A stretch of DNA of 64,000 nucleotides from an uncultured Brevundimonas sp. (GTDB taxonomy: Bacteria; Pseudomonadota; Alphaproteobacteria; Caulobacterales; Caulobacteraceae), in the NCBI RefSeq assembly GCF_937863155.1, contig NZ_CALMFB010000025.1, positions 1 through 64,000 of the forward strand. The letters are read 5' to 3'. Shown here one piece after another: positions 16,326-23,061 of the stretch. Under the pieces are notes generated by a model. That model saw only the letters and a list, made by a program, of their open reading frames with translations, was not told the origin of the DNA and did not search any database. The translations under genes and the position numbers were made by a program. How positions within the stretch are numbered: position 1 is the first letter of the stretch; each line of letters opens with the position of its first letter.

Positions 16326-16973
16326 ATGGCCGAACCCGGCGATCCGAACCGACCCGCCTCCACGGCGGCCCCCGACTGGGACGACGACCAGATCGGTTTC
16401 TGCACGCCCGCCAGTCTGAAGGCGGCGGCCGTTCCCGAGCCGGAACCCGAACCCGAGCCTGACGCCGCGCCTGAAGCCGAGCCTGAGCCTGAGCCCGCGG
16501 CGCCCGTCATCGCGGCCGAGCCGGAGCCTGATCTGTTCGACCCGGCGCCCCGGCCCGCCATCGACCCGGCCCCCGCCGCCATGGCCGCCGCGACGCCGGC
16601 ATGGGCGGTCGAAACGCCCGCGCCCGATCGCCGGCCGGTCCAGCCGCAGGGCGTGCTGGGCCTGTACAGCATCTATGTGCTGATCCTGTTCGCGGTGCCG
16701 ACCCTGGGCGTGTCGGCGGCTATCGGCCTGCTGGCGGTGACGGGGCGCGAGCCGCCAGCCGATCCGGTGGCCCGCAGCCATTTCATCTATCAGCAGCGCA
16801 CCCTGTGGGCGGCGGCGCTGGCGGCCCTGCTGGGCGCCATACTGATCGTGGTCAATATCGGCGTCTTCGTGCTGTTCGTGCTGGCGCTGTGGATGATGGC
16901 GCGCGGCGCGGTCGGCGTGATGCGCCTGAAGGCCGGACAGGCCATCGCCGATCCCCGCCACTGGCTGTTCTGA
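16326..16973 (+). CDS. Membrane protein with Glu-Pro-rich N-terminus, DUF4870-like
   Basis: The protein has 215 residues. Two ATGs are adjacent (16323 and 16326); the second is better spaced from GAGGA. Residues 1-110 are acidic and low in complexity, with runs of Glu-Pro repeats. Residues 115-205 hold two hydrophobic helical hairpins, with the segments IYVLILFAVPTLGVSAAIGL and AALAALLGAILIVVNIGVF and a final WMMARGAVGVMRL. The C-terminal half resembles the DUF4870 membrane fold found in the next gene. The Pro-rich part may span part of the cytoplasm as a binding region. Function is unknown. Confidence 0.8.
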   Translation: MAEPGDPNRPASTAAPDWDDDQIGFCTPASLKAAAVPEPEPEPEPDAAPEAEPEPEPAAPVIAAEPEPDLFDPAPRPAIDPAPAAMAAATPAWAVETPAPDRRPVQPQGVLGLYSIYVLILFAVPTLGVSAAIGLLAVTGREPPADPVARSHFIYQQRTLWAAALAALLGAILIVVNIGVFVLFVLALWMMARGAVGVMRLKAGQAIADPRHWLF

Positions 16974-16990
16974 ACGCGAAAGGCCCCGCC

Positions 16991-17374
16991 ATGACCGACC
17001 AACCCCGGTTCCAGTCCGGCCACGACAGCGAAGGCAAGGCCGCCGCCCTGGTGGCCTGGGCGCTGTACATCCTATCGATTCCCAGCGCCAACATCCTGGT
17101 GCTGGTGGGCCTGGTGGTCGCCTATGCGGCGCGCGGCCAGGCGGTCGGCGTCGCCCGCGCCCACATGGACGCCCAGATCCAGCTGTTCTGGTCGGTCTTC
17201 TGGTGGACCGTGGCCCTGTGGATCCTGATCCTGATCAGCGGCGTGCTGTCGCTGGTGCTGATCGGCATTCCCTTCCTGCTGCTCTTCATCGCGCTGTGGT
17301 TCCTGGTCAGCGTCTGGTTCACGGTGAAGAGCGTGCTGGGCCTGCTGGCGCTGTTGAACGACCGGGCGCCCTGA
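16991..17374 (+). CDS. DUF4870-family membrane protein
   Basis: The 127-residue protein has three to four membrane segments. After a short polar N-terminus, KAAALVAWALYILSIPSANI and a segment ending in YAARGQA form the first hairpin. An amphipathic stretch with HMDAQIQLFW precedes two further helices (ALWILILISGVLSLVLIG, LLLFIALWFLVSVWF). This is the pattern of DUF4870/Tic20-like small membrane proteins. It lies 17 bases after the Glu-Pro-rich protein and is probably co-transcribed with it. The pair may interact, since both carry the same type of membrane domain. Confidence 0.85.
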   Translation: MTDQPRFQSGHDSEGKAAALVAWALYILSIPSANILVLVGLVVAYAARGQAVGVARAHMDAQIQLFWSVFWWTVALWILILISGVLSLVLIGIPFLLLFIALWFLVSVWFTVKSVLGLLALLNDRAP

Positions 17375-17402
17375 TCGGACGGACGCCCGGCCTCGGTCGT
17401 CG

Positions 17403-18014
17403 TCAGGTCGCCGGCTTGGGCGGGGCCATCTTGGCCGCCATGTCGGCCATTTCCAGCATGTTGAACTTCATGCCGCCGGGAATGACTATGTCGCCCGGCT
17501 TCATGTCGGCCGGACAGGCGCCTTCATAGGTTCCTTCGCCCACCACGGTGATCGTGCCGTTCATGTGCGCCACCGAAGCGCCGGTGGTGGTGACGGTCGA
17601 GCGGCTGGTGTAGCGGGTTTTCATGTCGCCGGTCATGACGCCTTCGCTGACGCTGACGCCGCCGCCGCTGGCCGAATAGTCGCAGGTGGTGCGATAGCGC
17701 CAGCCGCCGCCGGGGTTCGGAATCAGGGTGGTCTTGTCGCACGATCCGCCGGCGGCTTGGGCGCCGAAGACGCTCATCCGTTCCTGCACATCGTCGTTCA
17801 GGCACATGCGGGTGGCGCCGGTCTGGCCCTCGCCGGTGACCGAGACGCTCCACACCCCGGCGCGCAGCTTGGGCGTCTGGGCCGTGGCGGGGGCCTGATC
17901 GCCGCGGGCGGCGGCGTCGCCGGCCTTGTCCGCCTCGTCCTTCTTGCTGCAGCTAATCACGGCCAGGGCGGCCGTCATGGCCACGGCTCCGGCGATCATC
18001 TTGCGTTTCGGCAT
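17403..18014 (-). CDS. DUF3617 lipoprotein
   Basis: The 203-residue protein carries a lipobox (AVISC, Cys near residue 22), so it should be lipidated after export. After a charged Ala-rich linker, the domain begins LRAGVWSVSVTGEG and contains RMCLNDDVQERM, GGSCDKTTLIPN and RYRTTCDYSASGG, all standard for DUF3617 with its paired Cys. It ends with ACPADMKPGDIVIPGG. The function of the family is unknown. The gene faces DUF4870 across 28 bases and is divergent from the small acetyltransferase. Confidence 0.88.
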   Translation of the reverse strand: MPKRKMIAGAVAMTAALAVISCSKKDEADKAGDAAARGDQAPATAQTPKLRAGVWSVSVTGEGQTGATRMCLNDDVQERMSVFGAQAAGGSCDKTTLIPNPGGGWRYRTTCDYSASGGGVSVSEGVMTGDMKTRYTSRSTVTTTGASVAHMNGTITVVGEGTYEGACPADMKPGDIVIPGGMKFNMLEMADMAAKMAPPKPAT

Positions 18015-18107
18015 TCTTCCCTCCAGTTCGCGGTTTCGTCAGACGCCGTCATGGAACGCCCGCGCGGCCACTCTGTTCGATAGTGCAGACTAACCCAGGA
18101 CCCTGCC

Positions 18108-18398
18108 ATGACCACACAGTTCCGCGATGTGCCCGCCGCCCAGAGGTTCGAGCAGGGTTTCACCGACGCCCAGGGCCAGACCCGCGCCGTCTTCGCCGAC
18201 TATGCCGTCCAGGGACAGACGCGGCTGATCCTGCATGTCGAGGCCGATCCGGCCCTGCGCGGCGGCGGCGCCTCGGGCCGGTTCATGCAGGCCCTGGCCG
18301 AGCATGCGCGCGCCGAGGGGCTGAAGCTGCACCCTGTCTGCGGTTATGCCGTCGCCTGGTTGAAGCGCCACCCCGAGTACGGCGACGTCATGGCCTGA
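18108..18398 (+). CDS. Small GNAT-like N-acetyltransferase (NATD1/YidJ type)
   Basis: The 96-residue protein matches the short acetyltransferase-like family that contains only the acetyl-CoA core. It has LILHVEADPALRGGGASGRFM, the motif A loop that binds the pyrophosphate of acetyl-CoA, followed by LHPVCGYAVAWLKRHPEY, the typical ending with Cys and a conserved Tyr. The length is normal for the group. The substrate is unknown. The gene is alone, 9 bases before the end of the convergent SDR gene. Confidence 0.88.
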   Translation: MTTQFRDVPAAQRFEQGFTDAQGQTRAVFADYAVQGQTRLILHVEADPALRGGGASGRFMQALAEHARAEGLKLHPVCGYAVAWLKRHPEYGDVMA

Positions 18399-18410
18399 GG
18401 CGGTTTCGAC

Positions 18411-19400
18411 CTAGCCGCCGCCATAGCCGCCGATGATCGGCAGCACCTCGCCGGTGATGTAGCTGGAGCATTGCGGGGAGGCCAGGAAGACGAAGGCCGG
18501 GGCGATCTCTTCGGGCTGGGCGGGGCGCTTCATCACCGTCTGCGATCCGAAGTGAGCCGTCTTCTCCGCATCCTTGTCGGCGGGGTTCAGTGGCGTCCAG
18601 ACCGGGCCGGGCGCGACCACGTTCACGCGGATTCCACGCGGCGCCAGATGGGTTCCCAGTGAACGGGCGAAGGCGTGGATGCCGCCCTTGGTCAGGGAAT
18701 AGTCCAGCAGATCCTTGTTGCCGTCGATGCCGGTGATCGAGCCGGTCATGACGATGGCCGCCCCCGTCTTCAGGTGCGGGACCGCCGCCTTCACCAGGTT
18801 GAAATAGCCATAGAGATTGGTCTTCAGCGTCCGGTCGAAATGCTCGTAGGTCAGGTCTTCCAGCGCGGGCACATGCTCCTGGAAGGCGGCGTTGGGAACC
18901 ACGACGTCAAGCCGGCCGAACGCTTGCACCGTCGCCTCCACCGCAGTCTGGCAGAAGGCGGGATCGGACACGTCGCCCTTCAGAACGATCGCCGTGCGTC
19001 CCTCGGCCTCGACCGCCGCCCGGGTCGTTTCGGCGTCGCGGTCTTCGTCCAGATGACAGATGGCGACGTCACAGCCTTCGCGCGCGAACAGCACAGCCAC
19101 CGCCCGGCCGATGCCGCTGTCTGCGCCGGTGATGAGGGCGGCCATCCCCTCCAGCTTGCCCGACCCCTTCCAGAAGGGGGCGTCGTACATCGGAGCGGGG
19201 TCCAGCTGCCATTCCTGGCCCGGTTTTTTCTGGTGCTGTTTGGGGAAGGGCGGTTCGGGATATCTGCGCGCGCCGGCCTGAACGGCGCCGTCGTTCTTTT
19301 CTTCCTCTTCGGACTTCGCGTCCTTGGCGTCGATGGGCGCTTGAATGGCGCGCTGGCGTTCAGCGATGTCTTCGGCGCGGTCGGCGTGGCGGTCGTCCAT
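18411..19400 (-). CDS. SDR oxidoreductase with long N-terminal extension (YghA-like)
   Basis: The 329-residue protein starts at the ATG at 19400, preceded by AGGAG. The first 85 residues are charged (Asp/Glu/Lys rich, with EEEEKN), followed by PFPKQHQKKPGQEWQLDP, a typical lead-in of the YghA group of general-stress SDRs. The Rossmann core has TGADSGIGRA, NAAFQ and the catalytic YSLTKGG (YxxxK), ending SSYITGEVLPIIGG. It probably reduces aldehydes or ketones with NADPH. It is divergent from the DUF4126 gene. A longer upstream frame lacks a ribosome site and is rejected. Confidence 0.92.
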   Translation of the reverse strand: MDDRHADRAEDIAERQRAIQAPIDAKDAKSEEEEKNDGAVQAGARRYPEPPFPKQHQKKPGQEWQLDPAPMYDAPFWKGSGKLEGMAALITGADSGIGRAVAVLFAREGCDVAICHLDEDRDAETTRAAVEAEGRTAIVLKGDVSDPAFCQTAVEATVQAFGRLDVVVPNAAFQEHVPALEDLTYEHFDRTLKTNLYGYFNLVKAAVPHLKTGAAIVMTGSITGIDGNKDLLDYSLTKGGIHAFARSLGTHLAPRGIRVNVVAPGPVWTPLNPADKDAEKTAHFGSQTVMKRPAQPEEIAPAFVFLASPQCSSYITGEVLPIIGGYGGG

Positions 19401-19472
19401 AGTCGGGTCTCCTGAAGGGCTTGCCGGAACAAGCGGCTGGAGCCGAACCGGGTTCCGGCGCATTGTGCGGGC

Positions 19473-20090
19473 ATGGATGCGATCCCGACGGCGTTTCTGA
19501 CCACCTGGGTTCTGCCCGTTCTGCTGGGGCTGGGCCTGGCCTCGGCGACGGGGCTGCGCACCTTTCTGCCGCTCTTGATGCTGGCGCTGGCGGCCAAGTT
19601 CGAGTTCGCGGGCGTCCGTCTGAACGACCAGATGGCCTGGCTGGCGGGATGGCCGACCATCGCCGCCCTGGCCATCGCCGCCACGGTCGAGTTCGCGGGC
19701 GACAAGATTCCGGCCGTCGATCATGCGCTGAACGCCCTGGGCTTCGTCACCCGGCCGGTCGCGGGCGCGGTGGCGGCCGGCAGCGTGCTGTGGAGCATGG
19801 ACCCCACGGTCGCCGCCGTCGCCGGGGTGATCGTGGGCGCCCCGGCCGCCCTGGCCTTCAATGCGGCCCAGGGCGGAATGCGCGCGGCCTCGACCGCCAC
19901 GACCGGCGGCCTGGGCAATCCGGTGGTCAGTCTGGTCGAGGACGTGCTGGCCTTCTTCACCGCCATCCTGGCCCTGCTGGCGCCGATCCTGGTGCCGGTG
20001 CTTCTGGTGCTGCTGATGATCGTGGTGTTCCGCATCGGCCGGCGTCTCAGGATGGCCAGCGGCGGGGCCGCGCCCGTTTCGGACGGCTGA
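19473..20090 (+). CDS. DUF4126 membrane protein
   Basis: This 205-residue integral membrane protein has five to six hydrophobic segments. The start TTWVLPVLLGLGLASATGLRT and the Gly-rich ASTATTGGLGNPVVSLVEDV are the conserved parts of DUF4126. The C-terminus has a strong segment (LAPILVPVLLVLLMIVVF) followed by basic residues. The family is widespread and uncharacterised, sometimes suggested to be transporter-like. It stands between divergent SDR and yceI, with no operon partner evident. Confidence 0.85.
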   Translation: MDAIPTAFLTTWVLPVLLGLGLASATGLRTFLPLLMLALAAKFEFAGVRLNDQMAWLAGWPTIAALAIAATVEFAGDKIPAVDHALNALGFVTRPVAGAVAAGSVLWSMDPTVAAVAGVIVGAPAALAFNAAQGGMRAASTATTGGLGNPVVSLVEDVLAFFTAILALLAPILVPVLLVLLMIVVFRIGRRLRMASGGAAPVSDG

Positions 20091-20132
20091 AGACGGTGTC
20101 GCACTTGCATTGCGCGAAGGCGCGCCAATCTG

Positions 20133-20152
20133 TAACGGTGTCGATTACGTTA
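20133..20152. promoter_or_regulatory. Inverted repeat before the YceI gene
   Basis: TAACG (20133-20137) and CGTTA (20148-20152) are mirror images with a 10-base spacer, in an AT-richer patch about 36 bases before the start codon. It could be an operator or overlap promoter elements. No regulator is identified. Confidence 0.25.
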
Positions 20153-20187
20153 TCGCCTTTTCCCCTCAACACCCAGAAAGCCACACC

Positions 20188-20832
20188 ATGCATTCCATGA
20201 TCCGTTCCACCGCCCTGGCGCTGGCCCTGACCGTCTCGGGCGGCGTGCTGCTGACGGCCGGCGGCGTCGTCGCCCGCGCTGAACTGACCCGCACTCCGGC
20301 CGAGGTGCGCGCCGGCGCCTACAAGCTGGATTCCGACCACGGCAAGATCACCTGGGGCGTCAGCCACCTGGGCTTCTCGACCTATTTCGGCCAGTTCGTG
20401 AACGTGCAGGCCGAACTGGTGCTGGACCCGGCCAATCCGTCGGCCAGCCGCCTGACCGCCACCATCCCGCTGACCGATGTGGACTCCAACTCGGACGGTC
20501 TGGACGGCCACCTGCAGACGGCGGACTTCTTCGACACCGCCAACCATCCGACCGCCACCTTCGTCTCGCGCTCGATCACCGTGGACGCCGATGATCCGAC
20601 CGAGGCGACCGTGGTCGGCGACCTGACCCTGCGCGGGGTCACCAGGCCGGTGACCATGGAGGTCCAGTTCAACCAGGCCGGCCCGTCGATGGGCGGGGTC
20701 TACAAGGCCGGCTTCGACGGCGAGGCGGTGATCAAGCGGTCGGACTTCGGCATCTCCTACGCCCTGCCGGTGCTGGGCGACGAGGTGAAGCTGCATATCG
20801 AAGGCGAGTTCGTGCTTCAGCCTTCGGCCTGA
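20188..20832 (+). CDS. YceI-family periplasmic lipid-binding protein
   Basis: The 214-residue protein has a signal peptide ending near VVARA (start ATG 20188; the upstream frame extension would spoil it). The mature part begins GAYKLDSDHGKITWGVSHLGFSTY, the standard first strands of the YceI lipocalin-like barrel that holds a polyisoprenoid. It continues with LQTADFFDTANHPTATFVS and GDLTLRGVTRPV. The C-terminus has RSDFGISYALPVLGDEVKL. Its last 16 bases overlap the end of the convergent S4-domain gene. Confidence 0.95.
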   Translation: MHSMIRSTALALALTVSGGVLLTAGGVVARAELTRTPAEVRAGAYKLDSDHGKITWGVSHLGFSTYFGQFVNVQAELVLDPANPSASRLTATIPLTDVDSNSDGLDGHLQTADFFDTANHPTATFVSRSITVDADDPTEATVVGDLTLRGVTRPVTMEVQFNQAGPSMGGVYKAGFDGEAVIKRSDFGISYALPVLGDEVKLHIEGEFVLQPSA

Positions 20833-21107
20833 TCCACGGGCAGATAAAGGGCGCGCGCCTCGCTGGCGGGGCCGCGCCTTTCGCCCAGGGCTAGAACCCG
20901 CACCTGGGTCAAACGTCCGCCCAGGACGATCAGCACCTGGTCGCCGATGTGGACGCTGCGGCTGGGCTTGTCGACGCGGCCCTGGCGGCCCTGGTGGGTC
21001 AGGCGCACGGCCCCGCCCTCGACCAGGGCGGCGGCCAGGCTGCGGCTCTTGGCGAAGCGGGCGCGCCACAGCCAGACGTCGATGCGGCAGGACGCGGCCT
21101 CGGTCAT
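20817..21107 (-). CDS. S4-domain RNA-binding protein (HslR-like)
   Basis: The 96-residue protein is almost only an S4 domain. It begins RIDVWLWRARFAKSRSLAAALVEGG, the classic S4 helix-loop that binds structured RNA, then DKPSRSVHIGDQVLIV. Relatives such as HslR recycle stalled 50S subunits. The start overlaps the MFS stop by ATGA. In Caulobacterales this gene often follows the Suv3-like helicase (recalled); here an exporter and a lectin gene separate them. It converges with and overlaps yceI. Confidence 0.93.
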   Translation of the reverse strand: MTEAASCRIDVWLWRARFAKSRSLAAALVEGGAVRLTHQGRQGRVDKPSRSVHIGDQVLIVLGGRLTQVRVLALGERRGPASEARALYLPVDQAEG

Positions 21108-22411
21108 GAAGGCTTAGCGTAGGCGGCCGACAGCCTGCGATACTGGGGCGAGTTGAAGGCGATCACGGTGGCGATCAGACCCACCAGGCCCGCCACGGTG
21201 AAGACCAGGGCCATGCCGCGCGCCGGCCCCGTCCCGAACCAGCCGCCGATAGCCTGGGCGCCCCAGCCGTCGGTCATGAAGGGGATGACGATGAACTGGG
21301 TCAGCGGCCCGATCAGAAACGCCGTCAGGGGCGAGGCCGCCTGCTCGACCGACTGAGCAAAGCCGAACACCCGGCCCTGACGCTCATAGGGCACGACCTT
21401 CTGCAAGGTCGTCTGTTCCGCCGCCTCGGCGAATGGCCCCAGGAACATCCAGACCACTAGGCCGGCGGTCATCAGCAGGATCGACGGCTGGATCGTGAAG
21501 ACGCAGGCCACCGACCAGGCGATCAGATTGGCCACCATCAGGGTGCGCAGGGGCCGTGACCCCAGGCCGGTGCGCGCGATCACGACGCCGCTGACGATGA
21601 AGGACATCGAGACGAAGCCCCACAGCATGCCCCAGTGCTGAACCTTCATCAGTGACAGGCCATAGGGGTCCATCAGCGCCATGAAGACCCCGCCCAGCAG
21701 ATTGTTGAAGGTGGCGAAGAAGATTAAGGCGAACAGGCCCGGCACCCCGGCGATGACGGCGATGGTGCCGCGCAGATCGACCTTGCGTTTCGGCGCCCGC
21801 TGGTCGTCCGACGTCGGATGCGGCTCCGGCTCGTCCAGCGGCGTGAACCGCAGATGCAGGAAGACCAGGACCGTCAGAGCCATCGACACCGACAGGGCCG
21901 CCGTCATCCCGCCCCAGGCGACCAGGAATCCCGAAATGACCGAGGTGGTCAGAAAGCCGATGCCGGTGACCATGCCCACCAGGCCGTTAGCCTTGTCGCG
22001 CGCATCCTCAGGCACCAGCAGGGTGACCAGGGTCGGCAGGGCGATGGCGCGGACATTGCCGGCGATGACCCCCAGCATGACCAGTCCGATCAGCAGCCAC
22101 AGCCATGGGCTGGCGACGCCGCTCAGACCGTCGGGCGGCGCGGCCCTCAGCACGGCGAAGGACAGGACATAGAAGGTCAGGGACACCAGGCTGGAGCCCA
22201 GCATCACCCGCTTCTTCCTGTGGTGATCGACCAGGCTGCCGAACCAGAAGGCCAGGCCCGCCGTCAGCACCAGATAGAGGCCCGCGATCACCCCGGTGGC
22301 GAAGACCGAGCGCGTCTCCAGATAGACCCAGAAGGTCAGGGCGAACCACACCGTGAAATTGGTGATGTTGGCGACCAGATTATTGGCCAGCAGGTGATGA
22401 AAGACGCGCAT
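21104..22411 (-). CDS. MFS exporter (MFS_3/EntS-like)
   Basis: The 435-residue protein has about 12 hydrophobic segments. It begins FHHLLANNLVANITNFTVW, and the first cytoplasmic loop has GSLVDHHRKKRVMLG, the MFS motif A equivalent of the EntS/MFS_3 group that exports siderophores or macrolides. A charged central loop (near residues 205-225) separates the two halves. The end overlaps the S4 gene by 4 bases, and the lectin-like gene is 57 bases upstream on the same strand. The substrate cannot be told from the sequence. Confidence 0.93.
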   Translation of the reverse strand: MRVFHHLLANNLVANITNFTVWFALTFWVYLETRSVFATGVIAGLYLVLTAGLAFWFGSLVDHHRKKRVMLGSSLVSLTFYVLSFAVLRAAPPDGLSGVASPWLWLLIGLVMLGVIAGNVRAIALPTLVTLLVPEDARDKANGLVGMVTGIGFLTTSVISGFLVAWGGMTAALSVSMALTVLVFLHLRFTPLDEPEPHPTSDDQRAPKRKVDLRGTIAVIAGVPGLFALIFFATFNNLLGGVFMALMDPYGLSLMKVQHWGMLWGFVSMSFIVSGVVIARTGLGSRPLRTLMVANLIAWSVACVFTIQPSILLMTAGLVVWMFLGPFAEAAEQTTLQKVVPYERQGRVFGFAQSVEQAASPLTAFLIGPLTQFIVIPFMTDGWGAQAIGGWFGTGPARGMALVFTVAGLVGLIATVIAFNSPQYRRLSAAYAKPS

Positions 22412-22468
22412 GTCCGCATCAATGCAGGCGCGTCGCGTTTGGCAAGGGTATCGTCGACCGGATGGCCT

Positions 22469-22981
22469 TTAGCGGACGGGATTGAACGTCCAGGCCTCGT
22501 TCGGTTCGTCGCTGCATCGCCAGGCGATCACGCGGGTTCCGCGCGTCTGGCGTTGTCCCTCGATGTTGATGCAGAACCCATAGGCGCCGCGAATGGCAAA
22601 GGGTTCGCGACCCGTGAACCGCCAGGTCTGGGCGGGCGAGCCGGACTGACAGCGCGCCAGACGCAACTGCTGACCCTGCTGCCACGGCGTATCGACGCAG
22701 AACAGGCCGTCGCGGCCGGCGATGGTCAGCCGCATGTCGCCGTCGGGTCCGACCCGTTCGGCGCGAAACCGCTCATTGTCGGTGCCGACGCAGTCCCAGG
22801 TGATCAGGACCGCGCCTTCATGTATGCGACCGCCCGAGACGTTCAGGCACAGGTCGTTCATCCGGCTGATGATCTGATAGTCGCCGCCATAGAAGCCCCG
22901 CTCATGCGACCCCATTTCCTGGGCCGAAGACGGCGTGGCGAGTGCGGCCAGCAGCAGGCTGGGCAGGATGGCGCGGATCAT
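22469..22981 (-). CDS. Secreted ricin-type beta-trefoil lectin-domain protein
   Basis: The 170-residue protein has a signal peptide (IRAILPSLLLAALATPSSAQ) from the ATG at 22981. The mature part is a single beta-trefoil with three repeats, each ending in a QxW-like box: DCVGTDNERF, RCQSGSPAQTWRF and RCSDEPNEAWTF. Paired Cys in each repeat could form disulfides. Such domains bind galactose-type sugars. Unusually, no catalytic domain is attached, so the protein is a free exported lectin. It lies between the helicase and the MFS exporter on the same strand. Confidence 0.88.
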   Translation of the reverse strand: MIRAILPSLLLAALATPSSAQEMGSHERGFYGGDYQIISRMNDLCLNVSGGRIHEGAVLITWDCVGTDNERFRAERVGPDGDMRLTIAGRDGLFCVDTPWQQGQQLRLARCQSGSPAQTWRFTGREPFAIRGAYGFCINIEGQRQTRGTRVIAWRCSDEPNEAWTFNPVR

Positions 22982-23061
22982 GTGGAAGCCCCCTGTGGTC
23001 GCGGGGCAGGTTAAGCCTGATTGCGGAACAGCGATAGGCGTAACGTCGCCGACGCCGGTCG

